A stretch of DNA of 64,000 bases from Aedes albopictus (GCF_035046485.1 NC_085137.1:501228536-501292535); one strand, 5' to 3'. Shown: positions 10,656 through 21,290, numbered from the stretch's first letter. A program made the numbers and translations. The notes: generated by a model not told the origin, from the letters alone.

Positions 10656-11547
10656 CAATGGTCTTAGCCAGTCGAAAAGACAAGTCCAAAGAAAAAAAAA
10701 AGTATCAGAGAGCATTATTGACAAGTTTCCTGTAATTAAAGGTGTTAAAATTCGAATCAATATTGACGAGACCGTGACACCCGTTGCTCAGCATGTCCGT
10801 CGTGTACCAATAGCACTCCGTCGACAAGTTGAAGATCAGCTCAATAGACTGCTGAATTCCGGCATCATTGAAAAAGTTAACGGTCCCAGCCCCTGGGTAT
10901 CACCCGTTGTAATCGTTATCAAGGATAACGGCGATGTACGCCTATGCATTGACATGCGACGAGCGAATACTGCAATCAGACGAGAGTATCATATGATACC
11001 TACGCTTGATGATCTTCTGGCAAGGTTGAACGGCTCCAAATGGTTTTCTCGACTCGACATTAAGGATGCTTACCATCAAGTGGAACTGCACGAGTCGAGC
11101 CGGTATATAACGACATTCATTACCCACCTTGGAATGTTTCGATACACCAGGTTGATGTTTGGGATCTGCAGTGCTTCAGAACATTTCCAGCGCATAATCG
11201 AGCAGATTTTAAGCAGCTGCGAAAACTCCTTTAACTTTCAAGACGATATATTCATACACGGAAAGACAGAGGCAGAGCATGACGCTGCTCTTGAGCGTGT
11301 TTTGCGTACACTGGAGGCACACAATGTCGTTTTGAACACCAAGAAATGCAAATTCAAGGTCACGGAAACAGAATTCTTGGGTCATGACATTTCTCAGCAA
11401 GGCGTTAGACCAACGGAGGACAAAGTAATGGCGGTGCAGCAATTTAGATCGCCTACGTCTGCCGAAGAAGTCCGCAGTTTTTTGGGTCTCGTTGGCTATG
11501 TTGGAAGATTTATCCCCGATTTAGCTACCAAAACATTCGATCTTCGA
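10656..11547 (+). pseudogene. pol: Reverse transcriptase fragment (pol)
   Basis: Frame +1 reads from about 10660 to the R1 insertion. Recognisable RT blocks in order are PSPWVSPVVIV, RLCIDMRRAN, LDIKDAYHQVEL (first catalytic Asp), RLMFGICSASEHFQR and FQDDIFIHG (the catalytic Asp pair), then TEFLGHDIS and SAEEVRSFLGLVGYVGRFIPD of the thumb and connection. FQDD replaces the usual Y-x-D-D and a Ser stands where APE is common, so some decay or clade-specific change is present. The N-terminal RT part and the protease are missing upstream. The frame is interrupted by the insertion near 11554. Confidence 0.9.
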
Positions 11548-11553
11548 CAATTG

Positions 11554-11902
11554 GCTTCTTTAGCGGTGTTGGGATAATTTCATATTCTGAATCTGCATGC
11601 CAAACTGAGCCGAAATCCAAATTTTCATCAATTTTGATGCCCGGGAACCTATTTAAATATCAATTTGAAGTTTGTATGGGAGCGATTTGTCGAATCACCC
11701 CTCGTTGCATTTTGTACTGGGCGGAGCTGTCAAACAGCTGCCTAGCTGTCAAAAGGTGATTTCGAAAAATCTCTTTGAAATTGATTTTAGGTATGTATCA
11801 AAATAAAGTTCTAAGAATCTGAAAAAAATCATACTGGCTCAGAAAAAGGTGCTCTTTCATATAAAATCAATAAATAAATACTTTTTTCAAAATTTAAAAA
11901 CC
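11554..11902 (+). mobile_element. R1 repeat, intact copy inside pol
   Basis: A 349-bp insertion starting GCTTCTTTAGCGGTGTTGGG and ending AATTTAAAAACC, flanked by CAATTG (11548-11553 and 11903-11908). Removing it rejoins the conserved pol protein between an ...LRQL and a ...SGQKFDW segment, so its limits are well defined. Homologues: 1401-5960 (interrupted), 52469-52815 (minus) and a partial one at about 17727-17866. Confidence 0.85.
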
Positions 11903-11908
11903 CAATTG

Positions 11909-12318
11909 ACAATCAGCGGTCAGAAGTTCGATTGGTCGACGAAACATGAAATAGCGTTCAACAATTTGAAACGAGCAGTATGCTCAGCCCCAACACTCGG
12001 ATTCTTCGATAACAACCGTCGAACAAGAGTGATTGCGGATGCGTCGCCGGTCGGTTTAGGTGCTGTATTAATACAGTTTGAAGACGAATGTGATGATAAA
12101 CCAATTGTCATTTCCTACGCCAGCAAAAGCCTTTCGCCAACAGAACGTCGATATTGCCAAACAGAAAAAGAAGCGCTGGCGATAGTTTGGAGCGTTGAAA
12201 AGTTCAAGTTATTCTTACTTGGGAGAGACTTTGAACTCGAAACCGACCATCGTCCATTAACCGCAATCTTCAAGCCGACGTCACTACCTCCAGGCCGCAT
12301 TGAGAGATGGGTGCTTAG
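11909..12318 (+). pseudogene. pol: RNase H domain of pol
   Basis: The segment carries the gypsy-type RNase H pattern: IADASPVGLGAVL (first catalytic Asp), YASKSLSPTERRYCQTEKEALAIVW (catalytic Glu) and FELETDHRPL (Asp-His). In the living element it degrades the RNA strand during reverse transcription. The reading frame is open up to the hAT-like insertion at 12319, which interrupts the motif ERWVL. Confidence 0.88.
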
Positions 12319-13122
12319 TAGTATGGGACAAACATCAAATTCTCGCTCCAGTCGACTTTTTTGATTCCATTTAGGTCCCATATGAACTGTGCAAAATTTC
12401 AGCGCAATCGGTGAAACTATAATTTAGCGCAAGCGGTTCAAAGTTTGCATAGGATTTACCTGGATTTACTATGGGAAAAGTTACTCTTTCAAACAAAAAA
12501 TCCCAGGGGTCGCCCTTTATCTCCTTAATTCAAATCGATCAATGCTTCTTGTAGAAAAATCATTTATGAAACTTTCCTTCGAAGACCGCAAAACGATTGG
12601 ATGCTTGTGGAAAAAGTTATTGATTTATTACCGATTAATGATCCAACGAAGGGTTTTTTGTTTTGTTTTATCAGCAGCACTGTAGCTGCTGCCTTGGCTG
12701 CTGCTGTTTCTGGGGGTGGTAATGCCTCCCGCCACCCCATGCAACAACGGTAGCAGCAGTGCTGCTGATAAAACAAAACAAATAGCCGTTCGTTGGATCA
12801 TTAATCGGTAATAAATCAATAACTTTTTCCACAAGCATCCAATCGTTTTGCGGTCTTCGAAGGAAAGTTTCATAAATGATTTTTCTACAAGAAGCATTGA
12901 TCGATTTGAATTAAGGAGATAAAGGGCGACCCCTGGGATTTTTTGTTTGAAAGAGTAACTTTTCCCATAGTAAATCCTATGCAAACTTTGAACCGCTTGC
13001 GCTAAATTATAGTTTCACCGATTGCGCTGAAATTTTGTACAGTTCATATGGGACCTAAATGGGATCTAAAAAGTCGACTGGAGCGAGGATTTATTTTTTC
13101 CATACAAGCGTGTCCCACACTA
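12319..13122. mobile_element. hAT-like palindromic (foldback) element inside pol
   Basis: An 804-bp insertion with TIRs TAGTATGGGACA and TAGTGTGGGACA and an 8-bp TSD GTGCTTAG (12311-12318, 13123-13130). The arms are nearly perfectly inverted over ~340 bp. The loop region around 12665-12775 holds a GCAGCAG-rich inner hairpin. Excising it restores continuity of pol across the site. Its arm sequence is related to the palindrome at 52368-53340. No coding capacity. Confidence 0.85.
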
Positions 13123-13130
13123 GTGCTTAG

Positions 13131-13346
13131 ACTACAACCTTTCAAATTTAGGATTGTATTAGGCCCGGAAAGCAGAATATAGCAGATCCACTATCTCGTC
13201 TCTCTCTGACGGCAGATAACGAAGACGTAGACAAATGCGACGATCAACTGTACATAAGCGCTATCACGGAATCTGTAGCTGTAGATGTTTCGGAGATCAA
13301 GAATGCACTGGAAACAGACCCTGAGCTACTTTTCGTCAAGGATGCT
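13131..13346 (+). pseudogene. pol: pol linker between RNase H and integrase, frameshifted
   Basis: Directly after the hAT-like TSD the frame reads LQPFKFRIV, then shifts. A conserved NIADPLSRL motif follows at about 13170-13205 in another frame, so there is a single-base-scale frameshift near 13155-13163. From there the integrase frame is open, running through VSEIKNALETDPELLFVKDA into the zinc-binding region. Confidence 0.8.
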
Positions 13347-14633
13347 TTGTTGACTTCGGGTTGGGCTGATGATGCTGTTAGAAGCGGTGCCAAGAAGTAC
13401 ATACCCTTTCAAAACGACCTAACTCTCCTCGAAGGCTACGTGGTTCGTGGATGCAGAATCGTCATTCCTCAAGATCTACGCGGTAGAATGCTGCAGCTGG
13501 CTCACGAAGGCCACCCAGGGGAGACACTGATGATATCGCGACTACGTGACAGGGTTTGGTGGCCAGGCATGGATGAAGATGCAAGAAAGACGGTCAAAAG
13601 CTGCGAAGGTTGTCGTTTGGTAAGCAGGCCCTCAGCACCCGAACCGATGCGCCGCCGTCTAATGCCAAAAGAACCTTGGGTAGACGTTGCGATGGATTTT
13701 CTAGGACCTTTACCATCACACGAGTACCTCCTAGTGATCGTGGACTACTATAGTCGGTACAAAGAGGTCTGCATCATGAAGAAAATAACATCAGAAGAGA
13801 CCATCAAGAAGATAGAGCCAATTTTCGTCCGACTGGGTTATCCGAGGACGATCACTCTGGACAATGGTCGTCAATTTATAGATACAGAGTTCTAGGAATA
13901 TTGTCATTCAAGAAATATATCCTTGAGCCACACAGCTCCATACTGGCCGCAGGCGAATGGTGAAGTCGAAAGACAAAACAGTTCCCTTTTGAAGCGGCTC
14001 AAGATCAGTCATTCAATGAATCGTGACTGGAAAACGGATTTGCTTCACTACCTTATGATGTATAACACCACCGCACATTCCGTCACGGGAAAGGCACCAT
14101 CGGTTTTGTTACAGAACCGTCTGATTCGTTCCAAGATTCCATCAATAAGCGACATAGAAACAGCACCACCTATAACTACTGAAGTTCAAGACAGAGACAG
14201 AATTCTGAAGCACAGGGGAAAAGAAAGGGAAGACGCCCGGCGTCATGCAAAACCCTCGGACATTCAAGTAGGAGATCGTGTATTGGTACAAAACCTTGTA
14301 TCAACCGGGAAACTAACTCCAACATTCAACGGAATAGAATATCAGGTGATGGAGAGAAGAGGAAGCTGTGTGAAAATTATTGATCCTGTTTCAAGAAGCG
14401 TGTTTGAAAGAAATGTAGCCCACCTCAAGAAAATCAGTCCGCAGACAACATCCAATGAGGAAACGTCGCCATCCGCTACAGATAATATTTACGACCAGCA
14501 ACCCAAGCAGCAACCTAATGAACGACCAAGGTCAGGAACAATCAAGTCGTCGTCTACCTCGTCAGATGACTCGACCATCCTGGCACCGAGATTACTTCGT
14601 CAATCAACTGGAAGAAAAAGGGAGATGTGGTGA
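13347..14633 (+). pseudogene. pol: Integrase and C-terminal tail of pol, with internal stop
   Basis: An HHCC zinc-binding segment (AHEGHPG ... CEGC, about 13500-13620) precedes a DDE core: Asp in AMDFLGP, Asp in TLDNGRQF, Glu in NGEVERQN. A TAG stop (13893-13895) lies between the second Asp and the catalytic Glu. The frame continues unchanged afterwards through a C-terminal region (GDRVLVQN, ERNVAHLKK), ending with TGA inside the 3' LTR. Integrase would join element DNA to chromosomal DNA; this copy encodes only a truncated protein. Confidence 0.9.
14611..14625 (+). other. Polypurine tract
   Basis: GAAGAAAAAGGGAGA ends immediately at the 3' LTR, the expected position of the plus-strand primer of reverse transcription. 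It overlaps the last codons of pol. Confidence 0.8.
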
Positions 14634-14817
14634 TTCCGAGTAATCATAGTAGGCCTAACGTTCAGAGGAGTCTAGCAGTCTAGCAGAGAGTCCGTTTGTG
14701 GATGCACGCATACGCGTGGTCCGTTTGTGGATGCATACTGTCACTTTCAAGTAGTACAATAAATAACTTCAATTGATTAATCCAGTAGTTTCTAATTAAT
14801 TAGTGCACAATACCACA
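14626..14817 (+). repeat. 3' LTR (192 bp)
   Basis: Same TG...CA sequence as the 5' LTR apart from a short duplicated GTCTAGCA-like motif. Followed by the TSD copy GTTTT (14818-14822). Confidence 0.92.
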
Positions 14818-14822
14818 GTTTT

Positions 14823-15924
14823 TATGTGCACAAAGCAGATAAAAGCGAATCGGTGGCTCAAATCCTCATTTTATGTGCGGCTTTTAGATTTTAAAGTGTT
14901 CGCATTAAATATAATTGAGTTGCACATATTTTTTATATGCACAGCTATGAATTCTAAAAATGATACCTTTACAACCTATGTTAACTGAATATAAATTTTG
15001 AATGCATCGATTGATATTTCAAAACGTTCAAAACATTTCATCAACGGAAAAATGGTGGAGCAAGACTTTTGTTGCTGGCCGCGTTTACCGAGTTTACGGT
15101 CGCTTTTTCAAGTCTTCCGGTCGAATTCCTGCAATTTAATTAAGGTAAAATACGTTATCATTCGTAATCATTTTCTGTTACGTATGTTACGTTCTGTTAC
15201 AGATCCAGATTGAGGTTACAGCGCGGCAAAGCTTTGACCACAGACGATCTTCCGGAAATATTTTCGTTTGGACCGGACAAACCCTGCTGGAAGGCTCTAT
15301 TACCGAAACGACGCTTTTGAAAAGATCAATGCAATCACCCTCGCAATCACCATAGTTTTTGATTCTAGTTCGAAATACAGTTTTTTCATCATAAAATAAT
15401 TAGTCTGAATTATTTATTTTCTAGAAAATCACATATAGTATTTATTTGTGATGAAATTTAAAATTCAATAGGTTTACCTTCAAAATTGAAAAGTGCGGAC
15501 CTATATTATTTATGTGCATTGCATGTAGAAACTAAGATGAGCTAGAAATCTGGTTCTATGTGCCACGCCAGTGAAATTTATGTGCAAAGCTCGATTGCAA
15601 AAATCTATGTGCGCGGCATTTACAAACTAGATGCGAATTATTTTTAGTGTAGCTTATAACACAAACTTTGAGTGATTTTTTTTCACCGTGTATGTCAGAT
15701 AGGAACATTTTTGAAATCCCAGTGCGAAAAATGTCGAGCTCAGTCTCACAAGGTTGACCTCAAATGTCAAAGTAGAACTATTTACCATTTTTCTTATTTC
15801 GAATTTTCTCATTATTCCTTTGTTTTTCAAGTTCGAGTAAAGTTCAATTCCGATTAGAATACCATGCTTGATCGTATTATTCAATATAAGCGAGATTTCG
15901 TCTTTAATTTTAGGACCCTATTAT
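14823..15924. other. Unassigned AT-rich DNA with recurring TATGTGC
   Basis: No gene was recognised. The heptamer TATGTGC or its complement recurs (about 14824, 14871, 14936, 15513, 15557, 15580, 15605), so this may be a decayed element with subterminal motifs. Clear TIRs were not found. Confidence 0.35.
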
Positions 15925-16180
15925 CACAGACAAACAGACGTCTCACTCTACCCACTTCCCATCGTTTCCCTTTTTAACGGATTATTCAAATATTCCATAG
16001 TTCGCAAATCGCGCACTTGTGGCGCTCGCATCGTTTTTACTCCTGTTTGACGTTTGCTCACTACCGCCATCTACTCGGTGGATTTGCGTACCACAGCGTA
16101 ATTAGCATTGGGCGATTATGTTTGCGTGACGATGATTTTTATCGCAATTTTGTTCCAAGTGATACGTCTGTTTGTCTGTG
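15925..16180. mobile_element. 256-bp MITE with CACAGACAAACAGACGT ends
   Basis: CACAGACAAACAGACGT at the left and its complement (ACGTCTGTTTGTCTGTG) at the right enclose ~220 bp without coding capacity. The TSD is unclear (TTA or TA). Confidence 0.65.
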
Positions 16181-16592
16181 CTATTATTTTACAAAAGCCC
16201 ATGTCTCCTGTTCAAAAGGAATCGCTGAAGAAACTTCCCGCATAACCATGAACCATATTCGTACTGTATACCACACTGTTCCCAACTATTTACTTCTCGA
16301 TCGATTTCTGGCTGAAACTTTCTACAGAGACTGCCATTTGAATTGCGCAATTTCTTCGCAACTGTGTACTGCGATCGAAGAAAAACGGTTTTTTGGGCGA
16401 TTCTGACAAGGAATTTCCCATGCATCAAGATAGGCTGATAAATTCCTTCTGATCTGCAAATAGCCCTAACAGGGCCGACAACAGGGGCCGTGCACAATTT
16501 ACGTCACGCATTTAGGGAGCAGTGGGGTTTCTGCATAATGTGACGACTAATACAACAATTGTTGAGGTCGAGGTCGAGGTTTGTGTGGTATG

Positions 16593-16722
16593 ATTCCTTG
16601 TCTAATATGCTTTTTGAGAGAAACTTTGGGTAACTGTGTTGTTGTTTTCTCAATTTCTTGGTCTCTTTAACAACACAGTTTTCCAAAGTTTTGCTCAAAG
16701 AGCATCAAATTAGACAAGGAAT
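16593..16722. repeat. 130-bp imperfect palindrome
   Basis: ATTCCTTGTCTA at the left pairs with TAGACAAGGAAT at the right, and the pairing continues inwards with few mismatches through AACTGTGTTGTT / AACAACACAGTT. Probably a small MITE; no TSD established. Confidence 0.55.
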
Positions 16723-16748
16723 GATATTTCTAGATTAAGTTTAAATAA

Positions 16749-16976
16749 GGGCGAAAGTAACATGAGAGAGTTCTCTTCATCGACTCTCTCTTCTTCTAAT
16801 TAAAGTGACAAGATGCAAGTATGGTTGTACTTTTTGGTCGTAAATCGCTAGGTTGCGATGCAATCATGCAATCTAGCGCCTAAGTGTAAAAAAGTTCGAT
16901 TGAATTTGCATCTTGTCACGTTGATTTGCAGAAGAGAGAGTCGATGAAGAGAACTCTCTCATGTTACTTTCGCCCT
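16749..16976. mobile_element. 228-bp palindromic MITE, TA-flanked
   Basis: Inverted ends AGGGCGAAAGTAACATGAGA with strong pairing over ~50 bp each side, flanked by TA (16747-16748, 16977-16978). Tc1/mariner-type signature. No coding capacity. Confidence 0.7.
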
Positions 16977-16977
16977 T

Positions 16978-17039
16978 AAATTTTGAAAACGACGTATAAT
17001 CAATGGTGTAGCATTGATTATACGTCGTTTTCAAAATTT
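16978..17039. repeat. Perfect 28-bp inverted repeat with 6-nt loop
   Basis: Arms 16978-17005 and 17012-17039 are exact complements, beginning AAATTTTGAAAACGACG; the loop is GTGTAG. It abuts the MITE at 16749-16976. If transcribed it would fold into a 28-bp hairpin. A microRNA-like precursor is possible but unsupported; a miniature transposon remnant is equally likely. Confidence 0.7.
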
Positions 17040-17133
17040 GTTACTGATTTAAACTCAATTTTAAAACACCCTCGCTTTTTGCACTATCTCATTGCAGAAA
17101 TGGAGAATTTACCTTCTCATCATACCTACTAAT

Positions 17134-17459
17134 TGTTACGTCCGGCTATGCGTTCGGTGGCCGAATAATTACTTAAAACGCGGACATAAACACGAGCAAA
17201 ATATACATTTATTAACGAGCACACTATTTACAATAAACGTAATAAAAGCCCAATCGAGCGATGGGCGCGCGAGAACAGCATCTTGCGGCGGCTGCTGCTG
17301 TTGGCGTTCTGTCGTTACTCGATCGACGACTCTGGTGGGGTGCAAAGATGAATGTGCAAAAACGGCATCATTATACTATCGGCAGATAGAAATGAGCCGA
17401 CTGTCGAACAATAGGCGCCTTTTGCAGATAGGCATCTACCATTCCATTTGTGCACAACA
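17134..17459. mobile_element. Solo LTR (326 bp)
   Basis: Begins TGTTACGTCC and ends TGCACAACA (TG...CA), flanked by the exact 5-bp duplication CTAAT (17129-17133, 17460-17464). No internal retrotransposon sequence adjoins it, so it is best read as a solo LTR left by LTR-LTR recombination. Polyadenylation-like AATAAA strings occur on both strands, so orientation is open. Clade unknown (BEL or copia plausible). Confidence 0.75.
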
Positions 17460-17696
17460 CTAATATTCAGCTCATTATTGCCCGTTGCAGAATTTCTTAG
17501 ATTTCAGCGCGAAAAATTTAGCGTAGGTGCATTATAAACGTTTGTTTCTAATGAAAAAAGAATTCTAAAGGTGTACTCAACAATACGGCGTCCAACTTTC
17601 ACTGGTACGCTTTCTGTTTTGATATATGTGGGCTCACGCAACAAAAATCCACGTAACTTATTTTCGCGCAGCAGTCTAAACGGGTGGAATCTCCGC

Positions 17697-17893
17697 GATA
17701 CTACAAATCTAGTACTTATTTATTTTGGTGCTCTGGAACCTATTTAAAAGCCAGGTTAAAGTTTATCAATTAAATTAGTCAGGATTTTGTATTGGACGGA
17801 GCTGTCAAACAGTTGCTCAGCTGTCAAAAGGTGATATTAGAAAATTTCTTTGAAATAGGACACGATCGATGAAGTACTAGATTTGTAGTAATG
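17697..17893. repeat. Inverted-repeat element with R1-like core
   Basis: GATACTACAAATCTAGTACT at 17697-17716 is inverted at 17873-17890. Between them (about 17727-17866) lies a diverged R1 segment (GCTGTCAAACAG, GCTGTCAAAAGGTGA). Either R1 inserted in a small MITE or R1 belongs to a larger element. Confidence 0.5.
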
Positions 17894-17907
17894 CGAGCTT
17901 AATTATT

Positions 17908-18126
17908 ATATTGTGCGTTTAGCACTAAATTGTTTTCCGAAAAAACTTCATTGACTTTCGCTGCCTTTCCTATGCGTTAAACATTACGTCGGAAGTAGCG
18001 CGCTGTATAGCAAACCAGATTTACTGTACAGCGCACTACTTCCGACGTTATGTTTAACGCATAGGAAAGGCAGCGGAAGTCAATGAAGTTTTTTCGGAAA
18101 TCAATTTAGTGCTAAACGCACAATAT
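17908..18126. mobile_element. 219-bp palindromic MITE
   Basis: Starts ATATTGTGCGTTTAGCAC and ends with the complement; the arms pair over ~95 bp with few mismatches. TA flanks are plausible. Internally ACGTCGGAAGTAGC pairs with its complement around a short loop. No coding capacity. Confidence 0.65.
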
Positions 18127-18337
18127 ATGGGGAGAAGGTGAACCCTCTGTTTCTGCAAGTAGATGGTACAAACAGCTTTGGATATTATGATTCTGGAATA
18201 TACTAGCTAGACAATACACATTCCAAATTTCATAAAGTTTAGAGAACTAGAACCAAAGTTACAGAACATTGTAGCACGCACCCTCCATAAGGACAAGCTA
18301 AATATTTCAAATATCGAGGTACTGAATGGTTCCCCAA

Positions 18338-18902
18338 GCAACCAAAAGTTCGGAAGATGCTTTGCGTTGATTATAAGTAAGTATGTTGAAATATTATAGT
18401 GAAACAAAGTGTACTTGTGAAATTAACACAAGCTGTGACTGCTGAGCTCGATTTCCGAGTGATTTAATTGAATGAGAACTTCTCCCGAGCTCCGCTGTCG
18501 TCGAAGTTCAAGTGAAGTTCACTTTTGGTACGGTTAATATTTATCTGAACTTTGAGTAGTAAGTTCAAAGCAAGTACGAAACAAGTTCGAAACAGAACTT
18601 TACAAGTTGTTGGAATATGTCCAACTGAACTTTATTTGAGCTTTAGAGGCACGCAAAAGTTCAACATCAGTTCGGTTAAATTTTAATTGAACTCTGCTCA
18701 AAAGTTCAAAGTAAGTTTTTTCTGGACCTCTTTTCTACTTTAATGTAGTTTTGAACAGAAATCAAAAGCTTGGACATGTACTTCCAAGTTCATAAACAAT
18801 ACATGAGTAACTTTTTGGAGAATTCAGTTCAACGAAACCGGAATTGAACCAAACTTGAACTTTTGAGTTCGTTCTTCAAGTGGAATTCGAACTTTTGGTT
18901 GC
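18338..18902. mobile_element. AAGTTC-rich element with GCAACCAAAAGTTCG ends
   Basis: GCAACCAAAAGTTCG at the left and its exact complement at the right enclose ~535 bp in which AAGTTC / GAACTT recurs well over a dozen times. The dense motif reuse suggests amplified subterminal binding sites in a non-autonomous transposon. No TSD was established. Confidence 0.55.
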
Positions 18903-19370
18903 GTGGTGATCACTATTCATAAATGAATGTATAGACATAAAAACATACGCTGTTTAAACTTTTTTCACCTAAAACAGCGACTTTTTTATACAGCATAGAT
19001 TTTCATCGCGAGATTGTTTATTTCGTTTTTCGTTAAACGTTAAATGTACTCTTTCAGATTATGCAGATTATTAGAGTTTTGGCAGCTGAGGAGTCCACGG
19101 TACACCTAAGAAACGTCTACGGCGCACACTTTAGAAAATACTGGTTTACACGAACGCACTTCATGAGATTGGACGTCTGTTTTCTGCGTGATAAAACCTC
19201 AAATTTTAGAGGGAGCTACGGTAAAATGGGCTCTATAACTTTAGGGCCAAACCGTTCTTATGTTTTTTTTCGATTGGGTCATCTGTAGTTGCATTGTTCC
19301 TTGAATCAATAAAGTTATTTAATTTTTCCACATTTGGAATTGATTTTTTACTTTGTGACTTAAAGGAGTC
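18903..19370 (+). other. Unassigned segment with gene-end-like signals
   Basis: A pyrimidine tract ending CTTTCAG (about 19058) precedes an open frame at 19061-19288 (75 codons, MQIIRVLAAEES...) and an AATAAA at about 19308. The combination resembles a terminal exon, but the peptide matches nothing I know and no other exon is visible. Chance is likely. Confidence 0.2.
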
Positions 19371-19930
19371 CTATAAAGAATCATTGAAAGAAAATCTGGA
19401 ACGAATCTTTGAGAGAATGCTTAGAGGTGTTCCTGCAGGAATACTTGAAAAAAAAAACACTTAAGCAGTCGCTGGATGAATTCTTAAAATAATATTTATA
19501 GGATCGCGATCTTTAATCGCGATCGCGAATTCTTTAAAAATATTTAGAGAAAAATTTGGAGGAATCCATGATAAAATATTTAAACATATTATTATTTAAA
19601 CATATTATTTCTTAAGTTCTGGGAGGAATTTTCGCAGAAATCCCTGGAGGAGTTTCTGGATAAAAACTTGGAGAAATTTCTGCTGTTCCTGCTGCTGGAT
19701 TTGAAGTAATTACTAGGATATATTCGATTTTTTTATATCTATGTGGATTGGAAACATTTCTGAAGGAACAAGACACTTCTAGTAATGCATGAAGAAATTT
19801 TTGGAATTATTTCTGAAGAAATTCTTGGAAGACTTCATAATGGAATTGATTAATCAAAATAGAGACATTGCTAAAGGACTGTGTGAACGAGTATTTGTGG
19901 AAATTCTTAGAGGAGCTCCTGAAACATTTT
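19371..19930. repeat. Degenerate GGAATT-type 12-mer repeats
   Basis: Diverged runs of units such as GGAGGAATTCTTG and GAAATTCTTGGA, the same family as the large array at 37945-44575. The short open frames here reflect repeat periodicity and are not genes. Confidence 0.6.
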
Positions 19931-19939
19931 TTGAAACTA

Positions 19940-20440
19940 CCGTCTACCCCCGTTGGTTTGAACGACACCTCATGCAAACTAACGGAGTTCATTTTTTAAT
20001 TTGAACTTCTAGTACAACGTGCATGCATCGAAAAACACACTGGTGGTGCTCCTTTTTGCTGTTTTGTTTTGATTGTGCGTTTTGTTTCACCCCGTTCCAT
20101 GAGCAGAATGACGTTTGAACGATGTGCAGATAAGAGAGGGTCAAATTAAAAAGTGTTCAGATTAGATGAGGTCAAACCAACGAGGGTAGACGGTACCGTC
20201 TATCCCCGTTGGTTTGATCGCATCTAATCTGAACACTTTTTAATGTGATCCCAGCTAATCTGCACATCGTTCAATATAAAAATGGTTCAAATGTTATTCT
20301 GCCTGTAGTGTCTACCTCAAGAGAGGTAGGAAGGTTTGTACATCTTGTACATCTTTATTATTCTTCTTTTGAAAGTTATAAAACTGCCCATGGAACGGAG
20401 TGAAACGGAATGTAAATAGAATCAAAACAAAACAGCAAAT
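19940..20440. mobile_element. Two head-to-head MITEs with CCGTCTACCCCCGTTGG ends
   Basis: The first unit, 19940-20193, has inverted ends CCGTCTACCCCCGTTGGTTT and TA flanks. The second starts at 20196 with the same terminus in opposite orientation and runs to about 20440. It lacks the far end and carries ~78 bp of extra sequence (about 20308-20385). Both share the interior TGCTGTTTTGTTTTGAT segment in inverted order. Confidence 0.65.
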
Positions 20441-20639
20441 AAGGATTTTACAAAGGGGAACTAACGCATTCTCGGCAGTTTTGTTCTCTTCGTCATCAGG
20501 GTTTTTTTAACCTATTGAACTCAAAGTGGGCGTCAAATCTTTCCCAACCAACCAAGCTTCAAGCAATTTGACCTACAAATCCCCTCCCCCTTGACGATGA
20601 GAACAAACTTGCGATAATACCCTAAGTCACCCAACTTGA

Positions 20640-21290
20640 AGAAATTACTGAAATTCTTAAAGGAATTCTTGGAGGAATTTTTAGAAAACCTTTGGTGAAA
20701 TTTCAGAACGAATACTTCAATAGATCGTTGTCATCGTTGAAAAAAGAAAGAGAGCGAAGATGAAATGTGATTGAGCCAGCAAAAAAAGCACGTGCCACTT
20801 TGTCACTTTTGACACATTTGACTGTGAAACCAGGTGTGAAGGCGAAAACGGACGATTTTTGGGACTGTTCGAGGCACGAACGTTCCGAACCGTCGTGTTC
20901 GATTAGGGAATACCCGCACTATCAATGGAGGAATTCTTAGGATAATTCTTGTAGGTATTACTGATGGATTTGTTTGAGCAATTTGTTATGAATTCCTTTA
21001 AATAATTCTTGGATTCTGAAGGGGGAAATTTCTGTTGTATTCCTTTGATCATTAGTGTATTTATTAAAACAATCTGGGATACTTGAAATAATCTGGAGGA
21101 ATTCCTGAAACAAGAAGGACTGGAGGAATTCCTGAAACAAGGAAGAAAGCCAAAAATCCTGAAGAAATCCTTGGAAAAAATTCTGGGAGAATCATCAATA
21201 GAAGGGCTGAAGAAATTTTCGGAAATCATCGTACGAAATTTTGGTAGGACTTCCTGAAGAAATGTTTGGAGGATTTCCTGAAAAAAATCA
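20640..21290. repeat. Degenerate GGAATTCC 12-mer repeats
   Basis: Units such as GGAGGAATTCCTGAAACAAG recur imperfectly. Unrelated unique DNA (about 20720-20920) interrupts the tract. Confidence 0.55.

Larger units (their letters stand above)
6136..14817 (+). mobile_element. Degenerate Ty3/gypsy (Mag-like) LTR retrotransposon
   Basis: Full-length insertion bounded by two near-identical LTRs and a 5-bp TSD GTTTT (6131-6135 and 14818-14822). Order: 5' LTR, primer-binding site, gag, reverse transcriptase, RNase H, integrase, purine tract, 3' LTR. This order (integrase after RNase H) defines Ty3/gypsy; the gag type, short LTR and TGGCGAC primer site resemble the Mag clade. Broken by a MITE (7146-7945), a Transib-like element (8252-10655), an R1 repeat (11554-11902) and a hAT-like palindrome (12319-13122), plus a frameshift and a stop. 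The protease region and N-terminal part of RT are absent. It cannot be autonomous. Confidence 0.92.

Noticed and set aside
19061..19330. Terminal coding exon with poly(A) signal
   Set aside because: The splice-like tract, frame and AATAAA are each common by chance in AT-rich DNA, and the peptide is unrecognised. It is kept only as a low-confidence note.
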